Of a stretch of DNA of 64,000 bases, positions 52,278 to 60,585 are shown one piece after another. The notes beneath the pieces were generated by a model. That model worked only from the letters and a program-made list of their open reading frames with translations. It was not told the DNA's origin and did no database searches. Position 1 is the stretch's first letter. Each line of letters opens with the position of its first letter. The translations under genes were made by a program, and so were the position numbers. The DNA comes from Paraburkholderia sp. BL10I2N1 (lineage in GTDB: Bacteria; Pseudomonadota; Gammaproteobacteria; Burkholderiales; Burkholderiaceae): contig NZ_SNWA01000001.1 of NCBI RefSeq assembly GCF_004361815.1, positions 372,001 through 436,000 of the forward strand, read 5' to 3'.

Positions 52278-52985
52278 TCAATTGCCGAACGTGGCCGGAA
52301 CCATCTGGTCCTGGATGCGTGCCGTGTTCGCCGCCCGGCTCATGACGAGTTCACTCTGCTGCTCCGCAATCAGCCGGTCTTCCGTGTCGGAGAGCATTCT
52401 GAAGAGCTGCAGCCTGGTCATTTCGTTGCCGACGGCGGTGCTTTCCGACTGGATACGAGCCTGCAGTTCGGCCACGCCCTTGGGGTCCTGCGTGAGGTCG
52501 ATCTGCTGCATCAGGCTTTGGATCTGGTTCAGTTCATGGAGCTCGGTCTGGTACGCCTGCATGCCGAACGCCTTGTCCTGGAACGGCTTGTTCAGCTCGC
52601 GCTGGCACAGTTGCTGGTCGGCGCCGCTCTGGTCCTCGCAGTTGTAGATTTCACCCGCCGAGCGCAATGCCTGGGCACTACCTGTAAGGCCCGAATAGCC
52701 GCCATGCTGGATTGCCGCATAGACACTCATCCAGTTCGACGGCAGTGAATTCGCAAGCACAGGGTTACCGAGCAGCGCGCCAAACCCGCGTGTGCCGTTA
52801 AGCGACTGGTAAAGCTGGATCTCCTGCTGCACCTCGTGCTCGAGCTGCGCGACCGTGGCAATGGCCTGTGCGACGTTGGCCGCGTCGAACACGGGAATAC
52901 CTTGCGCGTTCGCCGACCGGGCGACGCCCGCGCCGAGCGCCGCGAGCAACACGCAATAGTTCAATGGTTTAAAAGACCTGATCAT
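52278..52985 (-). CDS. virB5: VirB5-type pilus-tip protein
   Basis: 235 aa. A signal peptide (VLLAALGAGVARSANAQG) is followed by IPVFDAANVAQAIATVAQLEHEVQQEIQLYQSLNG, the helical start of TrbJ/VirB5 proteins, two Cys residues (YNCEDQ, LCQREL) and a C-terminal helix rich in Glu/Gln. It is a minor component at the pilus tip. Here it follows virB6, whereas virB5 usually precedes it. Confidence 0.85.
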   Translation of the reverse strand: MIRSFKPLNYCVLLAALGAGVARSANAQGIPVFDAANVAQAIATVAQLEHEVQQEIQLYQSLNGTRGFGALLGNPVLANSLPSNWMSVYAAIQHGGYSGLTGSAQALRSAGEIYNCEDQSGADQQLCQRELNKPFQDKAFGMQAYQTELHELNQIQSLMQQIDLTQDPKGVAELQARIQSESTAVGNEMTRLQLFRMLSDTEDRLIAEQQSELVMSRAANTARIQDQMVPATFGN

Positions 52986-53001
52986 GGTGTGCTCCTGTCA
53001 T

Positions 53002-54171
53002 TCATTCGCCGCTCTGGCCGAGGTGATCGCGGGCTGCCCGCCGGTAGGCGGCAATAGCGTTCCCATCCGACGAAGCACCTCCACCTGCTCCCTGGACGCC
53101 CGGGACGCCCTGAATCCCTGCCCCGGGACGCCCTCGGCCACCCGTGCGGCCCAATCCTCGCGCAATCGCCCTCAGCACCGGGCGCGACGCAAGGCCCGCG
53201 ACAAAGGCACCGAAGCCGGACAGCGTGGCTCCTCCGGCAAGACCGGCCGCGACGCTGGGCAGTTGCCAGCCCACCATTGCAAGGAACACCCCGGCCACGA
53301 ACAGACCCACAGCGGCCACATCGGCCGCGGTACCCTCCAGCGCGTGCTGAACGGCAGCCACGAGAGCTGATGGATTTGAGCCGGGTGCGGCGCTCGTGAC
53401 GTGCAGCGCCGTGAGATCCGCGGAGAACGCGGTGAGCGCCATGCCGAGGAAAGCGGCAACGAGGATCTGCAGCAGCGAGTAGTTCGCGACCTTCGCGGTC
53501 CACGCCTCGAAGAATTTTGCGGTCGGTGCAAACGCGCCGCAGGCGATGAAGATCGGTCCAAGACCCAGCACGAGGTCAAGCAGCATCCTCGCCATCACCA
53601 CCTCGAACGCGAGCACGATCAGGAAAATCGAGCCACCAAACGCAGCGATCAGTCCGCACAGGAAGTCTCCGGTTGCGGCCGTCACCATGCTCAAGCCCAC
53701 GCTCTCGTGCGTCGCCTTGTTGAAATAGGCTTCCATCACCAGATCGATCTGCTGGTCGTAGCAGTCGAGCGTCTGGTAGATGCTGGTCGCGCCCGTCGCC
53801 GTCACACTGCCCGCATCCGGCGAGCCACACCCCGGATTGCCGGCACCACTGGCTGCCGCGGCCGTCTGGATTGTCTGGGCAAGACCGGCTGTCGCACCGC
53901 TCACCGCCGTGACGAGCTGGCCCTGGTAGACGCCCGTTCCAAGCGCGAACGCGAGGATGACGGCGACCTTCAGGCCGCGCCACGCGAACGCCGGGACAGC
54001 CTCGTGAGCCTCGCCGCGCACCACCGCCAGGCCATAGGCGATGATCCAGATCGTGACGGCCGTCGTGACAGCCGGCACGAGTGCGCTGGAGAGCGCGGCG
54101 GAAACGTTCGTGACGTACCTGGCAGTGCCGTTTTCCAGGGTGCCACCGATCGCGGTAAAGAGCCCGCTCAT
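53002..54171 (-). CDS. virB6: VirB6/TrbL inner-membrane channel protein
   Basis: 389 aa with 6-7 hydrophobic helices, a periplasmic loop with CGSPDAGSVTATGATSIYQTLDCYDQQID (two Cys) and the conserved LVLGLGPIFIACGAFAPTAKFFEAWTAKVANYSLLQI core of TrbL/VirB6. The C-terminus is a Gly/Arg-rich tail. It forms part of the inner-membrane translocation path. ATGA-type overlap with virB4. Confidence 0.9.
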   Translation of the reverse strand: MSGLFTAIGGTLENGTARYVTNVSAALSSALVPAVTTAVTIWIIAYGLAVVRGEAHEAVPAFAWRGLKVAVILAFALGTGVYQGQLVTAVSGATAGLAQTIQTAAAASGAGNPGCGSPDAGSVTATGATSIYQTLDCYDQQIDLVMEAYFNKATHESVGLSMVTAATGDFLCGLIAAFGGSIFLIVLAFEVVMARMLLDLVLGLGPIFIACGAFAPTAKFFEAWTAKVANYSLLQILVAAFLGMALTAFSADLTALHVTSAAPGSNPSALVAAVQHALEGTAADVAAVGLFVAGVFLAMVGWQLPSVAAGLAGGATLSGFGAFVAGLASRPVLRAIARGLGRTGGRGRPGAGIQGVPGVQGAGGGASSDGNAIAAYRRAARDHLGQSGE

Positions 54172-56639
54172 CGCGCACCTCCTGCTGCTGTGTGCGACGC
54201 CGGCGGGCGTTCGCTACCCTTTATCGACCGGCGCTGGGCGAGCCGCGCGTGAAAGAGAGGCAACCAGGCCTGTGGCGCATCACCCACCTCAGCGCGAATG
54301 ACATCGAGCAGTTCGACGTTGTCCGTGGTCCCGGACAGCACGTCGAGGACATCACCGAGGCCGCCCAGATCGAGCTTGCCGATCGCCGACCGGTGCCCCT
54401 GCTTGAGGAGAAACATGCGGCTGTTCTCGCCCAGGTTCCTCACGATGTCGAACTCGGCTTCGGTCAGCTTGAAGCCGTGCACGTAGTCGTCGTAGTCGGC
54501 CCGTGGATTGGGCAGAAAGAAAAAGGTCGCAGTCTGCTCGACAAGTGCGCGGGCGATGTCGCTTCTGAGGACGTCCGCCGGCGACTGCGTATCGAAGATG
54601 CCCAGGCCATTTTGTTTGCGGATCGTCTTCTGCCTGTTGTTTGCGAAGTCGGTGAAGACCGCGTCGCCCAGACGCTTCCAGAACTCCGTCATTACATAGA
54701 TGAAGCGCCGCCCGTCAATAAGGCGTTCGGTCAGATAGAGCAGATACATCGTGACCGGCGTCGATATTTCCGTGTCGTCGAGCAGCTCGGTGTCGTCGAA
54801 GCCGAAGAGGCTACCGTGCATGAAGCCGAGACGGTCGGCCGGATTGTCCAGCACCCACCCCAGGCGTGCGCCCGCACACCATTTTGTCAGGCGCGCATGG
54901 AGGCTGTTCTCACCGACGTTGGGCAGCAGTTGGCGCACCATCGACAGCCGGCGTAGCGGCCGGGCCATCCGGCCCACTTCGCGCACCGCGCGCGAGATAT
55001 CCATTTCTTCCTTAGCGGAAAGCGGGGTGCCGGTATCGACCAGCTTGCGCACGAGCCGCTCCCAGAAGTCGAACACGGCCTCGCTCGGCTCGAGCTGCAA
55101 GGGGTTAAGCCCGGTCGGCTCGCCCCGCCGGAAGACGGTGTAGATGCCGCCCATCGCCCGGATCGCGATCTCGGTGCCGCGATCCTTGTCAAACACCACG
55201 GCGGTCACGCCATACTTCGTGGCCATCGCCAGCAGGAACAGTTCGAGCACCGTCTTGCCCGCTCCCGCCCGGCCAATGATCTGCGTGTTGGCAAGTGCCT
55301 TCTCATCGGCCGAGTCCTGCTTCTGCGGTGTCGCGTGGAAGTTCAGGTACAACGGCTGGCCACTGGGCGTCTTGACGATCGTGATTGCCTCGCCCCACGG
55401 GTTGCCGTCGCGCTTGCCCGTGGCAAAGTTGTGCAGGCTCGCCAGTGCGCAGAAGTTGCGCGAGGTCAGCTTCGCTTCGCGCGCACGGTACCGCCAGTTA
55501 GCCGGCAACTGGGCAAACCACGCGGCGTCCGCCACGAGGTCGATCAGCGCCGTCTGGAATCCGGCGTCCGCCAGTTGCGTACGGGCCCTGGCGATGTGCC
55601 TGGCAACCTCGTCGGGCGTATCGCCGAGCACGGCGAGCGAATAGTGGTATTCGCCCAGGGCGAAGTCACCGTTCACGAGATCATTGAGCGCCTGGTCCAT
55701 CGCGGCAATCTGCGAGACCGCCACGTCTTCGCCCGCGATCAGCTGGTTGCGCTGACGTTCAAGCGCATCCTTCGCGCCCGGCCTGTCGAGAATCGTGAAG
55801 CTCTGTGTCTCGATGTATTCATAGTCGCCGTAAAGCAGGTCATTGAGCATGCCCGGCTCGGATTGCTCCGGATAGTCCTTCAGGTCCAGCAGTGCCCCAT
55901 AACGGGTCGCGCCCGGCATCCTGATCTCGACTTTCTCCGCGCCAAAGAACAGACGGGAGGTCGGTAACGCCTCGCGAATACGGCCTGCTGACACGGGTAC
56001 CGGCTCCCAGACGCCGTTGACGAGATAGCCGAGGAACTCCAGTGCCGCCGAATAGCGGCACGAATGGGGCAACCGGTGCGGCCACCGGTCATAGACGCCA
56101 AGCGCCTGCGGGTCGTATGGCTTGAGGCTCGATTCGACCTGTGCGGCGAGTTCCGCCATGACCTTCAGTGCATCGTGCTGGTCGCGCCGGATGTCGTCGG
56201 GCGTGCGGCGCGCCGCCTGGCTGAAGAGTCGCCCAAGCTTCGTACGGTTTGGGCGATACACGAGCGTGAAGTAGAGCTCGTTGGCCATCATCCGGTAGCC
56301 GGCAAAGCTCGCGTAGTAGCGCGCGGCCAGTTCCTGGCAGAATGCGTGGTCGTACGCCGTGTCAAACCGGTCGGACACGCGGCGGCGCAGCCGGTGCGAC
56401 CACAGCGCCACATGCCCGCCGCTGAAGCTGCGCACCAGCTGGTTAAAGCCCTGGTGGCGCACGAGAATGTCTGCCGGATCCGCGGCCTCGAACGCGATGC
56501 CCGCGATTTTCCAGATGAGCAGGTAGTCGCCTTCGCGCGTCTTGATCACGTGATCGGTAACATGTGTGGAATACGGCAGGAAGTCCTGCAGCGCCACTTC
56601 GCGGTTCGCGAGCGCGGCGAATTTCGGCCCGGTGTGCAT
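54168..56639 (-). CDS. virB4: VirB4 ATPase, with an altered Walker B
   Basis: 823 aa from the ATG at 56639. The N-terminal CagE/VirB4 domain (about 1-400) is followed by the ATPase domain with Walker A IGRAGAGKT (456-463) and the downstream TIRKQNGLGIFDTQSP. In the Walker B stretch RRFIYVMTEFWKRL the usual Asp before the catalytic Glu is Thr651 (codon 54689-54687); the DNA looks like two compensating one-base indels of an ATCGACGAG-type sequence. Glu652 is kept. VirB4 powers pilus assembly and transfer. The rest is intact and full length. Confidence 0.94.
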   Translation of the reverse strand: MHTGPKFAALANREVALQDFLPYSTHVTDHVIKTREGDYLLIWKIAGIAFEAADPADILVRHQGFNQLVRSFSGGHVALWSHRLRRRVSDRFDTAYDHAFCQELAARYYASFAGYRMMANELYFTLVYRPNRTKLGRLFSQAARRTPDDIRRDQHDALKVMAELAAQVESSLKPYDPQALGVYDRWPHRLPHSCRYSAALEFLGYLVNGVWEPVPVSAGRIREALPTSRLFFGAEKVEIRMPGATRYGALLDLKDYPEQSEPGMLNDLLYGDYEYIETQSFTILDRPGAKDALERQRNQLIAGEDVAVSQIAAMDQALNDLVNGDFALGEYHYSLAVLGDTPDEVARHIARARTQLADAGFQTALIDLVADAAWFAQLPANWRYRAREAKLTSRNFCALASLHNFATGKRDGNPWGEAITIVKTPSGQPLYLNFHATPQKQDSADEKALANTQIIGRAGAGKTVLELFLLAMATKYGVTAVVFDKDRGTEIAIRAMGGIYTVFRRGEPTGLNPLQLEPSEAVFDFWERLVRKLVDTGTPLSAKEEMDISRAVREVGRMARPLRRLSMVRQLLPNVGENSLHARLTKWCAGARLGWVLDNPADRLGFMHGSLFGFDDTELLDDTEISTPVTMYLLYLTERLIDGRRFIYVMTEFWKRLGDAVFTDFANNRQKTIRKQNGLGIFDTQSPADVLRSDIARALVEQTATFFFLPNPRADYDDYVHGFKLTEAEFDIVRNLGENSRMFLLKQGHRSAIGKLDLGGLGDVLDVLSGTTDNVELLDVIRAEVGDAPQAWLPLFHARLAQRRSIKGSERPPASHTAAGGAR

Positions 56640-56640
56640 G

Positions 56641-56961
56641 TCATGCCCTCCTCTTGAACCGGATCGGCGCATACGCGTGCGCGCCCCAGAACCGGCGGTT
56701 GCGCTGTCGCAGCATCATGCGAAACCGGAGTGCGAGCTGCGCAAGACGCTGGTCGTCATGACGGGTGACAGCTCGCATCGTGACGAACACCGGGATCATC
56801 AGCAGAAGAATCGCCACGCCAAGTGGCGGACTTGCCAGCAATGTCCAGATGGCCGGCACCAGCATGCCGCCGCACACCATCAGGAGCGGCACCAGCGGCA
56901 CACCCCACAGCATCGCGGGACGGGTGCAGCCCTTGAATACCGGATCCTTGAGCGCGTTCAT
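56641..56961 (-). CDS. virB3: VirB3-type inner-membrane protein
   Basis: 106 aa from the ATG at 56961. MNALKDPVFKGCTRPAMLWGVPLVPLLMVCGGMLVPA, a second helix (LGVAILLLMIPVFVTMRAV) and the tail HDDQRLAQLALRFRMMLRQRNRRFWGAHAY match VirB3. It stops one base before virB4. Confidence 0.92.
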   Translation of the reverse strand: MNALKDPVFKGCTRPAMLWGVPLVPLLMVCGGMLVPAIWTLLASPPLGVAILLLMIPVFVTMRAVTRHDDQRLAQLALRFRMMLRQRNRRFWGAHAYAPIRFKRRA

Positions 56962-56993
56962 GATCCTGATCCTGCTCCGAAGCAGCGCACGGC

Positions 56994-57335
56994 TCAGGTC
57001 GCCGGAATCAGCATCGCGGCGATCACCGTCGCGCAGCCGACAAAGAGCCCGCCGATGAAGACGTTGGCGATGTCGCCAAAGCGGGCGTGCTGGAACATCA
57101 TCTTGAAACCGGCCCAGATGATCGCGATCGAGCAGATCACCCCGCCAACGCCGAGAAGCGTCGTCTGGATCGTGTTGAGCAGCGTGTTGACCTGCGACAG
57201 CTGGGCATGGGCGGGCGATGTCACGATGAGAGTCACCACCGCAGCGGTCACGAGACTTTCGATCCAGCACGACTGTCTCGCCAGCTTCAAAAGCGCCTTT
57301 ATGCCTTTGATTATGATTAGTAATACTGATTTCAT
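56994..57335 (-). CDS. virB2: VirB2-type major pilin
   Basis: 113 aa from the ATG at 57335 with AGGAGCG before it. A long signal (SLVTAAVVTLIVTSPAHAQ) is followed by two hydrophobic helices (LLNTIQTTLLGVGGVICSIAIIWAGFKMMF and IANVFIGGLFVGCATVIAAMLI). It polymerises into the conjugative pilus. Confidence 0.9.
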   Translation of the reverse strand: MKSVLLIIIKGIKALLKLARQSCWIESLVTAAVVTLIVTSPAHAQLSQVNTLLNTIQTTLLGVGGVICSIAIIWAGFKMMFQHARFGDIANVFIGGLFVGCATVIAAMLIPAT

Positions 57336-57383
57336 GGAACGCTCCTGGTGAAACATCTTGATACATTGCCTGGCTTCCAGTTC

Positions 57384-58022
57384 TCAGAACACCACTGCGC
57401 TTCCGGCTGGCGGATCGCGCTTTCGGTCCTGCTTCGGATCTGGTGCGCCGTCGTCCGGCATCGTCACGCGCTCTTGCAGTTCCCGTGCTGCCGCAGCCCT
57501 GCTCAACGGCGCAACCGGTATTGCCGTGACGGCAGGTTCAATCGCGGCTACAGACGGCGTCGCCCGCGCAGTCACGCCGGCGACGACGCGCTGCACGTAG
57601 CCAGTCCGGTAGCCGGTGGCAAAATTGCCGCTGGCGTAGCAGGACAGGCCCGCGCGCAGTGCCTGCTGGACATCCGGTTGCGCAGCGTGTGCCTGTGCGA
57701 AACACCGCTGCAGGATGCTCGCCCCGACTGCCAGGTTGCGGCAGGGATCGAAGGCGTTCTGCGGCGTCAGTCCATAGCGGGTCCAGTTCGCGTGGTTCAC
57801 CTGCGCGAGGCCCACACTGTAGTTCCGGCCGCTCGCCTCCAGCGTGCGCGCGGTGGCAATCGCTTCAGCCTCGTTTGCGGGCTGCCGCATCAACCGGCCG
57901 TGGACCACCCCGATCGCATAGGGGTTGAACTCCGATTCGACGCGAACGATCGCGGCAAGCGTCGCGGGTGCGACCTGCGGCGCGCACTGCTGCGCAAGCG
58001 TCAAGAAGTCGGGCAGTGCCAT
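57384..58022 (-). CDS. virB1: VirB1-type lytic transglycosylase
   Basis: 212 aa. LAAIVRVESEFNPYAIGVV (catalytic Glu30), GRNYSVGLAQVNHANWTRYGLTPQNAFDPCRNLAVGASIL and LSCYASGNFATGYRTGYVQRV are the SLT-fold motifs. It opens peptidoglycan for the channel. The C-terminal 50 residues are Pro/Ala/Arg-rich. TGATG overlap with the gene upstream. Confidence 0.93.
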   Translation of the reverse strand: MALPDFLTLAQQCAPQVAPATLAAIVRVESEFNPYAIGVVHGRLMRQPANEAEAIATARTLEASGRNYSVGLAQVNHANWTRYGLTPQNAFDPCRNLAVGASILQRCFAQAHAAQPDVQQALRAGLSCYASGNFATGYRTGYVQRVVAGVTARATPSVAAIEPAVTAIPVAPLSRAAAARELQERVTMPDDGAPDPKQDRKRDPPAGSAVVF

Positions 58023-58627
58023 CAGCCACCTCCTCCGATGTCGCTCCCCTCCTCCTGCTCCATGCGCTCGAGGAACAGGTGCGCAGCCTGCATGGGGTCA
58101 TACGGCCTCTGGGTACTGCCCGCGCCGTAATACTCGGTGATCGTGCGGCTCTGGCCGCCGGCGTCCCACCAGACGCGGGTTTGGAGACGCCCGCCGATGT
58201 CCACATTGATCGCGCCACGCGCACCACACAGCAGTTCGCTCTTTTCCCGGCCGCCCCAGTACAGCAGGTCCTCGCGGCAATATGCTGCGCTCGCAAAGGT
58301 TTTCGAGACGGAGAAGCCCGAAGTGTCACCAGAGTCACCAGCGCCGCCCGAGCCGCCCGAGCCGCCCGAGCCGCCAGCACCAGACTCGCACGCCGGGAAC
58401 GGATCACCGTGGCGCAGCGCGCTCCACAGTTTCTCGACAGGCGGCACACATTCGACGTACTGCTCTGGACCGCCCGGATTCGACAGGCACAGGAACACCT
58501 GGCAGCCCCAGTCGTCGGCGCAAGCCGGTTCCGACGCGAACACGGAAGCGGCGATCAGGACGACCAGCACAACCGGCCATCGATGTGCAGCGCACCGCAC
58601 CTGGGAGGCAATCCATGTCTTACGCAT
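58022..58627 (-). CDS. Secreted Cys-rich protein of the conjugation operon, unknown function
   Basis: 201 aa from the ATG at 58627. A signal segment (WPVVLVVLIAASVFASEPACA) leads to DDWGCQVFLCLSNPGGPEQYVECVPPVEKLWSALRHGDPFPAC, then a Gly-Gly-Ser linker (about residues 90-108) and a second part with AAYCREDLLYWGGREKSELLCGARGAINVDIGG. At least six Cys in the mature part suggest disulfides in the periplasm. It precedes virB1 in the operon and overlaps parA by 8 nt, so it is probably a transfer accessory factor. Confidence 0.75.
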   Translation of the reverse strand: MRKTWIASQVRCAAHRWPVVLVVLIAASVFASEPACADDWGCQVFLCLSNPGGPEQYVECVPPVEKLWSALRHGDPFPACESGAGGSGGSGGSGGAGDSGDTSGFSVSKTFASAAYCREDLLYWGGREKSELLCGARGAINVDIGGRLQTRVWWDAGGQSRTITEYYGAGSTQRPYDPMQAAHLFLERMEQEEGSDIGGGG

Positions 58628-59483
58628 GGAAGGCCTCCACTTCGCTCGACGCGTCATCTCGTTCGTGGTCTTCGCCGTGCAGTTCGTCCAGCTCCAGTTG
58701 CCCGGCGAGCGCCTCAAAGCACGCTCGTATCGACTGCCATGCCCTGCGCGCCGCGCGCTCCTTGCCGAGTTCCGATACCGATACGCCGGCAGCCTGCGCC
58801 TGCGCTATCGCGCCGAACCGCGGGATGCACAGATGTCTGTCCAGCCCCCCCGGATCGGGAATCAGCCACGCCCCGAACTGTGCCTCGATCGTCCGCACAT
58901 TCGCCTGGTGCAGCGGTGTCGCTTCCACCATGTTTGGCAGCAGGCCGATGAAGTGCAGCGAGGGATTCAGCTTCGCGCGCACGTTGCGCACGCCCCAGGC
59001 TGCGTTGATGAGACAGGCTGCGCTGTCGAGTGCCTCGCGGCTGAGCTGGATGGGACTCACCATCGCGTCAACCATCGACTCGACACATACCGTGCGCAGG
59101 TCTGGAAGCGGTGGGCAGTCGATGAGGCAGACGTCGGCGAAGGCTGCCAGGACGCACAGGAGATGTCGCACATTGGCGTAGTAACGCGCCTCATCAGCGC
59201 CGGGCTCGAGACACAGCGCCGGCACGGCATGGGCGGGCAGCACCCACAAGCCCGGCGCCCCGACATTACGGCGAAGGCCGCCGCACTGCGCCATCAATGT
59301 CTCGCCGCGCAGGACGACAGCCCTGTGCGCGCGGGCGAGCGACGCCGTGCTGCATGCAGGCTCGGCAAGGTCAATCACGAGCACCCGCAGGTGCCCCATC
59401 AAATGCAGGTAATGCGCGAACTGGCATGTCAGCGCAGTCTTGCCCGTCCCACCTTTTGCGGCAGCAATCAGAAGCGTTTTCAT
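58620..59483 (-). CDS. parA: ParA-family ATPase
   Basis: 287 aa. The deviant Walker A KGGTGKTAL (residues 10-18), VLVIDLAEPACST, DVCLIDCPPLPDLRT and the late FIGLLPNM match ParA/MipZ-like partition or positioning ATPases. No parB follows; the next gene is a secreted protein. It may position the conjugation machinery or the element. First gene after the tandem terminators. Confidence 0.88.
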   Translation of the reverse strand: MKTLLIAAAKGGTGKTALTCQFAHYLHLMGHLRVLVIDLAEPACSTASLARAHRAVVLRGETLMAQCGGLRRNVGAPGLWVLPAHAVPALCLEPGADEARYYANVRHLLCVLAAFADVCLIDCPPLPDLRTVCVESMVDAMVSPIQLSREALDSAACLINAAWGVRNVRAKLNPSLHFIGLLPNMVEATPLHQANVRTIEAQFGAWLIPDPGGLDRHLCIPRFGAIAQAQAAGVSVSELGKERAARRAWQSIRACFEALAGQLELDELHGEDHERDDASSEVEAFHA

Positions 59484-59537
59484 GGTCGGTCACTTCCCTC
59501 GGTTACAGCACCGGGGCACCGACCCGAATCTGCGACG

Positions 59538-59579
59538 GAAAAAAGAAACCCGCGGCGCCTCAAGGGCGAACCGCGGGTT
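59538..59579 (-). terminator. Leader terminator 2 of the conjugation operon
   Basis: On the minus strand: AACCCGCGG/CCGCGGGTT 9-bp stem (59547-59555 with 59571-59579), extended inside by CGCC/GGCG, followed by TTTCTTTTTT. It lies 55 bp before parA. Confidence 0.82.
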
Positions 59580-59603
59580 CAAGGGGGATCATTTCAGCGC
59601 CGG

Positions 59604-59637
59604 CAAAAAAAAAGAAAAGCCTGCGGATGCAGGCTTT
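59604..59637 (-). terminator. Leader terminator 1 of the conjugation operon
   Basis: On the minus strand: AAAGCCTGC - ATCC - GCAGGCTTT perfect 9-bp stem (59616-59624 with 59629-59637), then CTTTTTTTTT. It is upstream of the other terminator and downstream of the Q-like gene. Confidence 0.88.
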
Positions 59638-59857
59638 GATCATGTTCCGGCAGGCAACACCATCGCGATACACATCGGTACTTCGGGGCCGCCAATGCGT
59701 AACTCGGTAGCGTCAAGCGCTTTAACCGGAACAGGTTGTTGAATTCACTCTAGTGCAAGGTTTTTATCTGCGCAAGGGACGTTTTTTTCGCTCCTCTTCA
59801 TTTCGATTTACGCCTCATTCATTAACGTCCCGTGCGTTTCTGAAGCATCGTTTTTTG
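59638..59857. other. Leader between the Q-like gene and the terminators
   Basis: No gene. It contains a long-range inverted repeat (GGGACGTT 59776-59783 with AACGTCCC 59824-59831). No strong promoter is obvious on the minus strand. Confidence 0.4.
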
Positions 59858-60142
59858 TCACGACGTTTCATCCAGAATTTTTTCGATCGCGGCCTTCGCG
59901 GCTGCGAGCTCCAGCTCAAATATATGCGACGGTTGACGCCTGATCTTCAGACGCCTGCAAACAACCTCCCGACCTGCCCCCCACACGTACACCATCCGTA
60001 ACAGTTCGCGATGACATGGCGCGAGTCGCCGCCAGGCCCGATCTACGCGTTGCGCATCCCCCTCGTCATGACCGCCTCGCGCCTGACGCGCCCAATTGCA
60101 CAGGCGTTCCTCGAGGCTCCAGCGAACCTGGGAACTGCTCAT
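59858..60142 (-). CDS. Small Q/sigma-region-4-like protein
   Basis: 94 aa from the ATG at 60142. VDRAWRRLAPCHRELLRMVYVWGAGREVVCRRLKIRRQPSHIFELELAAAKAAIEKIL resembles the helix-turn-helix of phage Q-type antiterminators and sigma-70 region 4: a helix ending in a 'reach, then skip' pattern, a basic recognition helix and a leucine-rich tail. It is coupled to alpA by ATGA and lies upstream of two terminators on the same strand. Antitermination is an inference from place and shape. Confidence 0.6.
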   Translation of the reverse strand: MSSSQVRWSLEERLCNWARQARGGHDEGDAQRVDRAWRRLAPCHRELLRMVYVWGAGREVVCRRLKIRRQPSHIFELELAAAKAAIEKILDETS

Positions 60143-60387
60143 GGCAATCTTGTGTGCACAGGACCTGGAATGGACGTCGGCCCGAAGCAACGGTAGCCCG
60201 CCGGACTGGCCAGGCACCGGTCGATACCGGCAACACGCCAACCAGCCGATCGGGTACCTGGCCTCACGGACGCAGGAAACGTCCCGTCCTTGATACGTTG
60301 ATAAATAGTCGGGCGTGACAGGCCCACTTCGCGTTGGACCTGCTTACGTCGTAAAATCGCCAACGCCGTGCGCGAGACTTTCGCCAT
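60139..60387 (-). CDS. AlpA-family regulator
   Basis: 82 aa, RBS GAGGTGA. LAILRRKQVQREVGLSRPTIYQRIKDGTFPASVRPGTRSAGWRVAGIDRCLAS is the MerR-like helix-turn-helix of AlpA proteins, which switch on excision or transfer genes of integrative elements. It is the first gene of the leftward conjugation cluster. Confidence 0.9.
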   Translation of the reverse strand: MAKVSRTALAILRRKQVQREVGLSRPTIYQRIKDGTFPASVRPGTRSAGWRVAGIDRCLASPAGYRCFGPTSIPGPVHTRLP

Positions 60388-60407
60388 ATGTCACCTCGTT
60401 AAGGTAT

Positions 60408-60421
60408 CCGGGACCACCCGG
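60408..60421. promoter_or_regulatory. Candidate operator upstream of alpA
   Basis: CCGGG - ACCA - CCCGG, a 5-bp-arm palindrome 21 bp before the alpA ATG. Confidence 0.4.
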
Positions 60422-60585
60422 ACCATATTGCGGATTGAAGTCTCTACCGTTCCCGCAGGCAAGCCCGTCTTACCGTCGGGACGCCACCGTCACAACTACG
60501 GCCTCAATCGGGACAACACGTCGCAATATCAGCGGCGCTTTGGACAGGCGACCGACGCCACCCCGATCGAAGTGCTCTCGCTACC

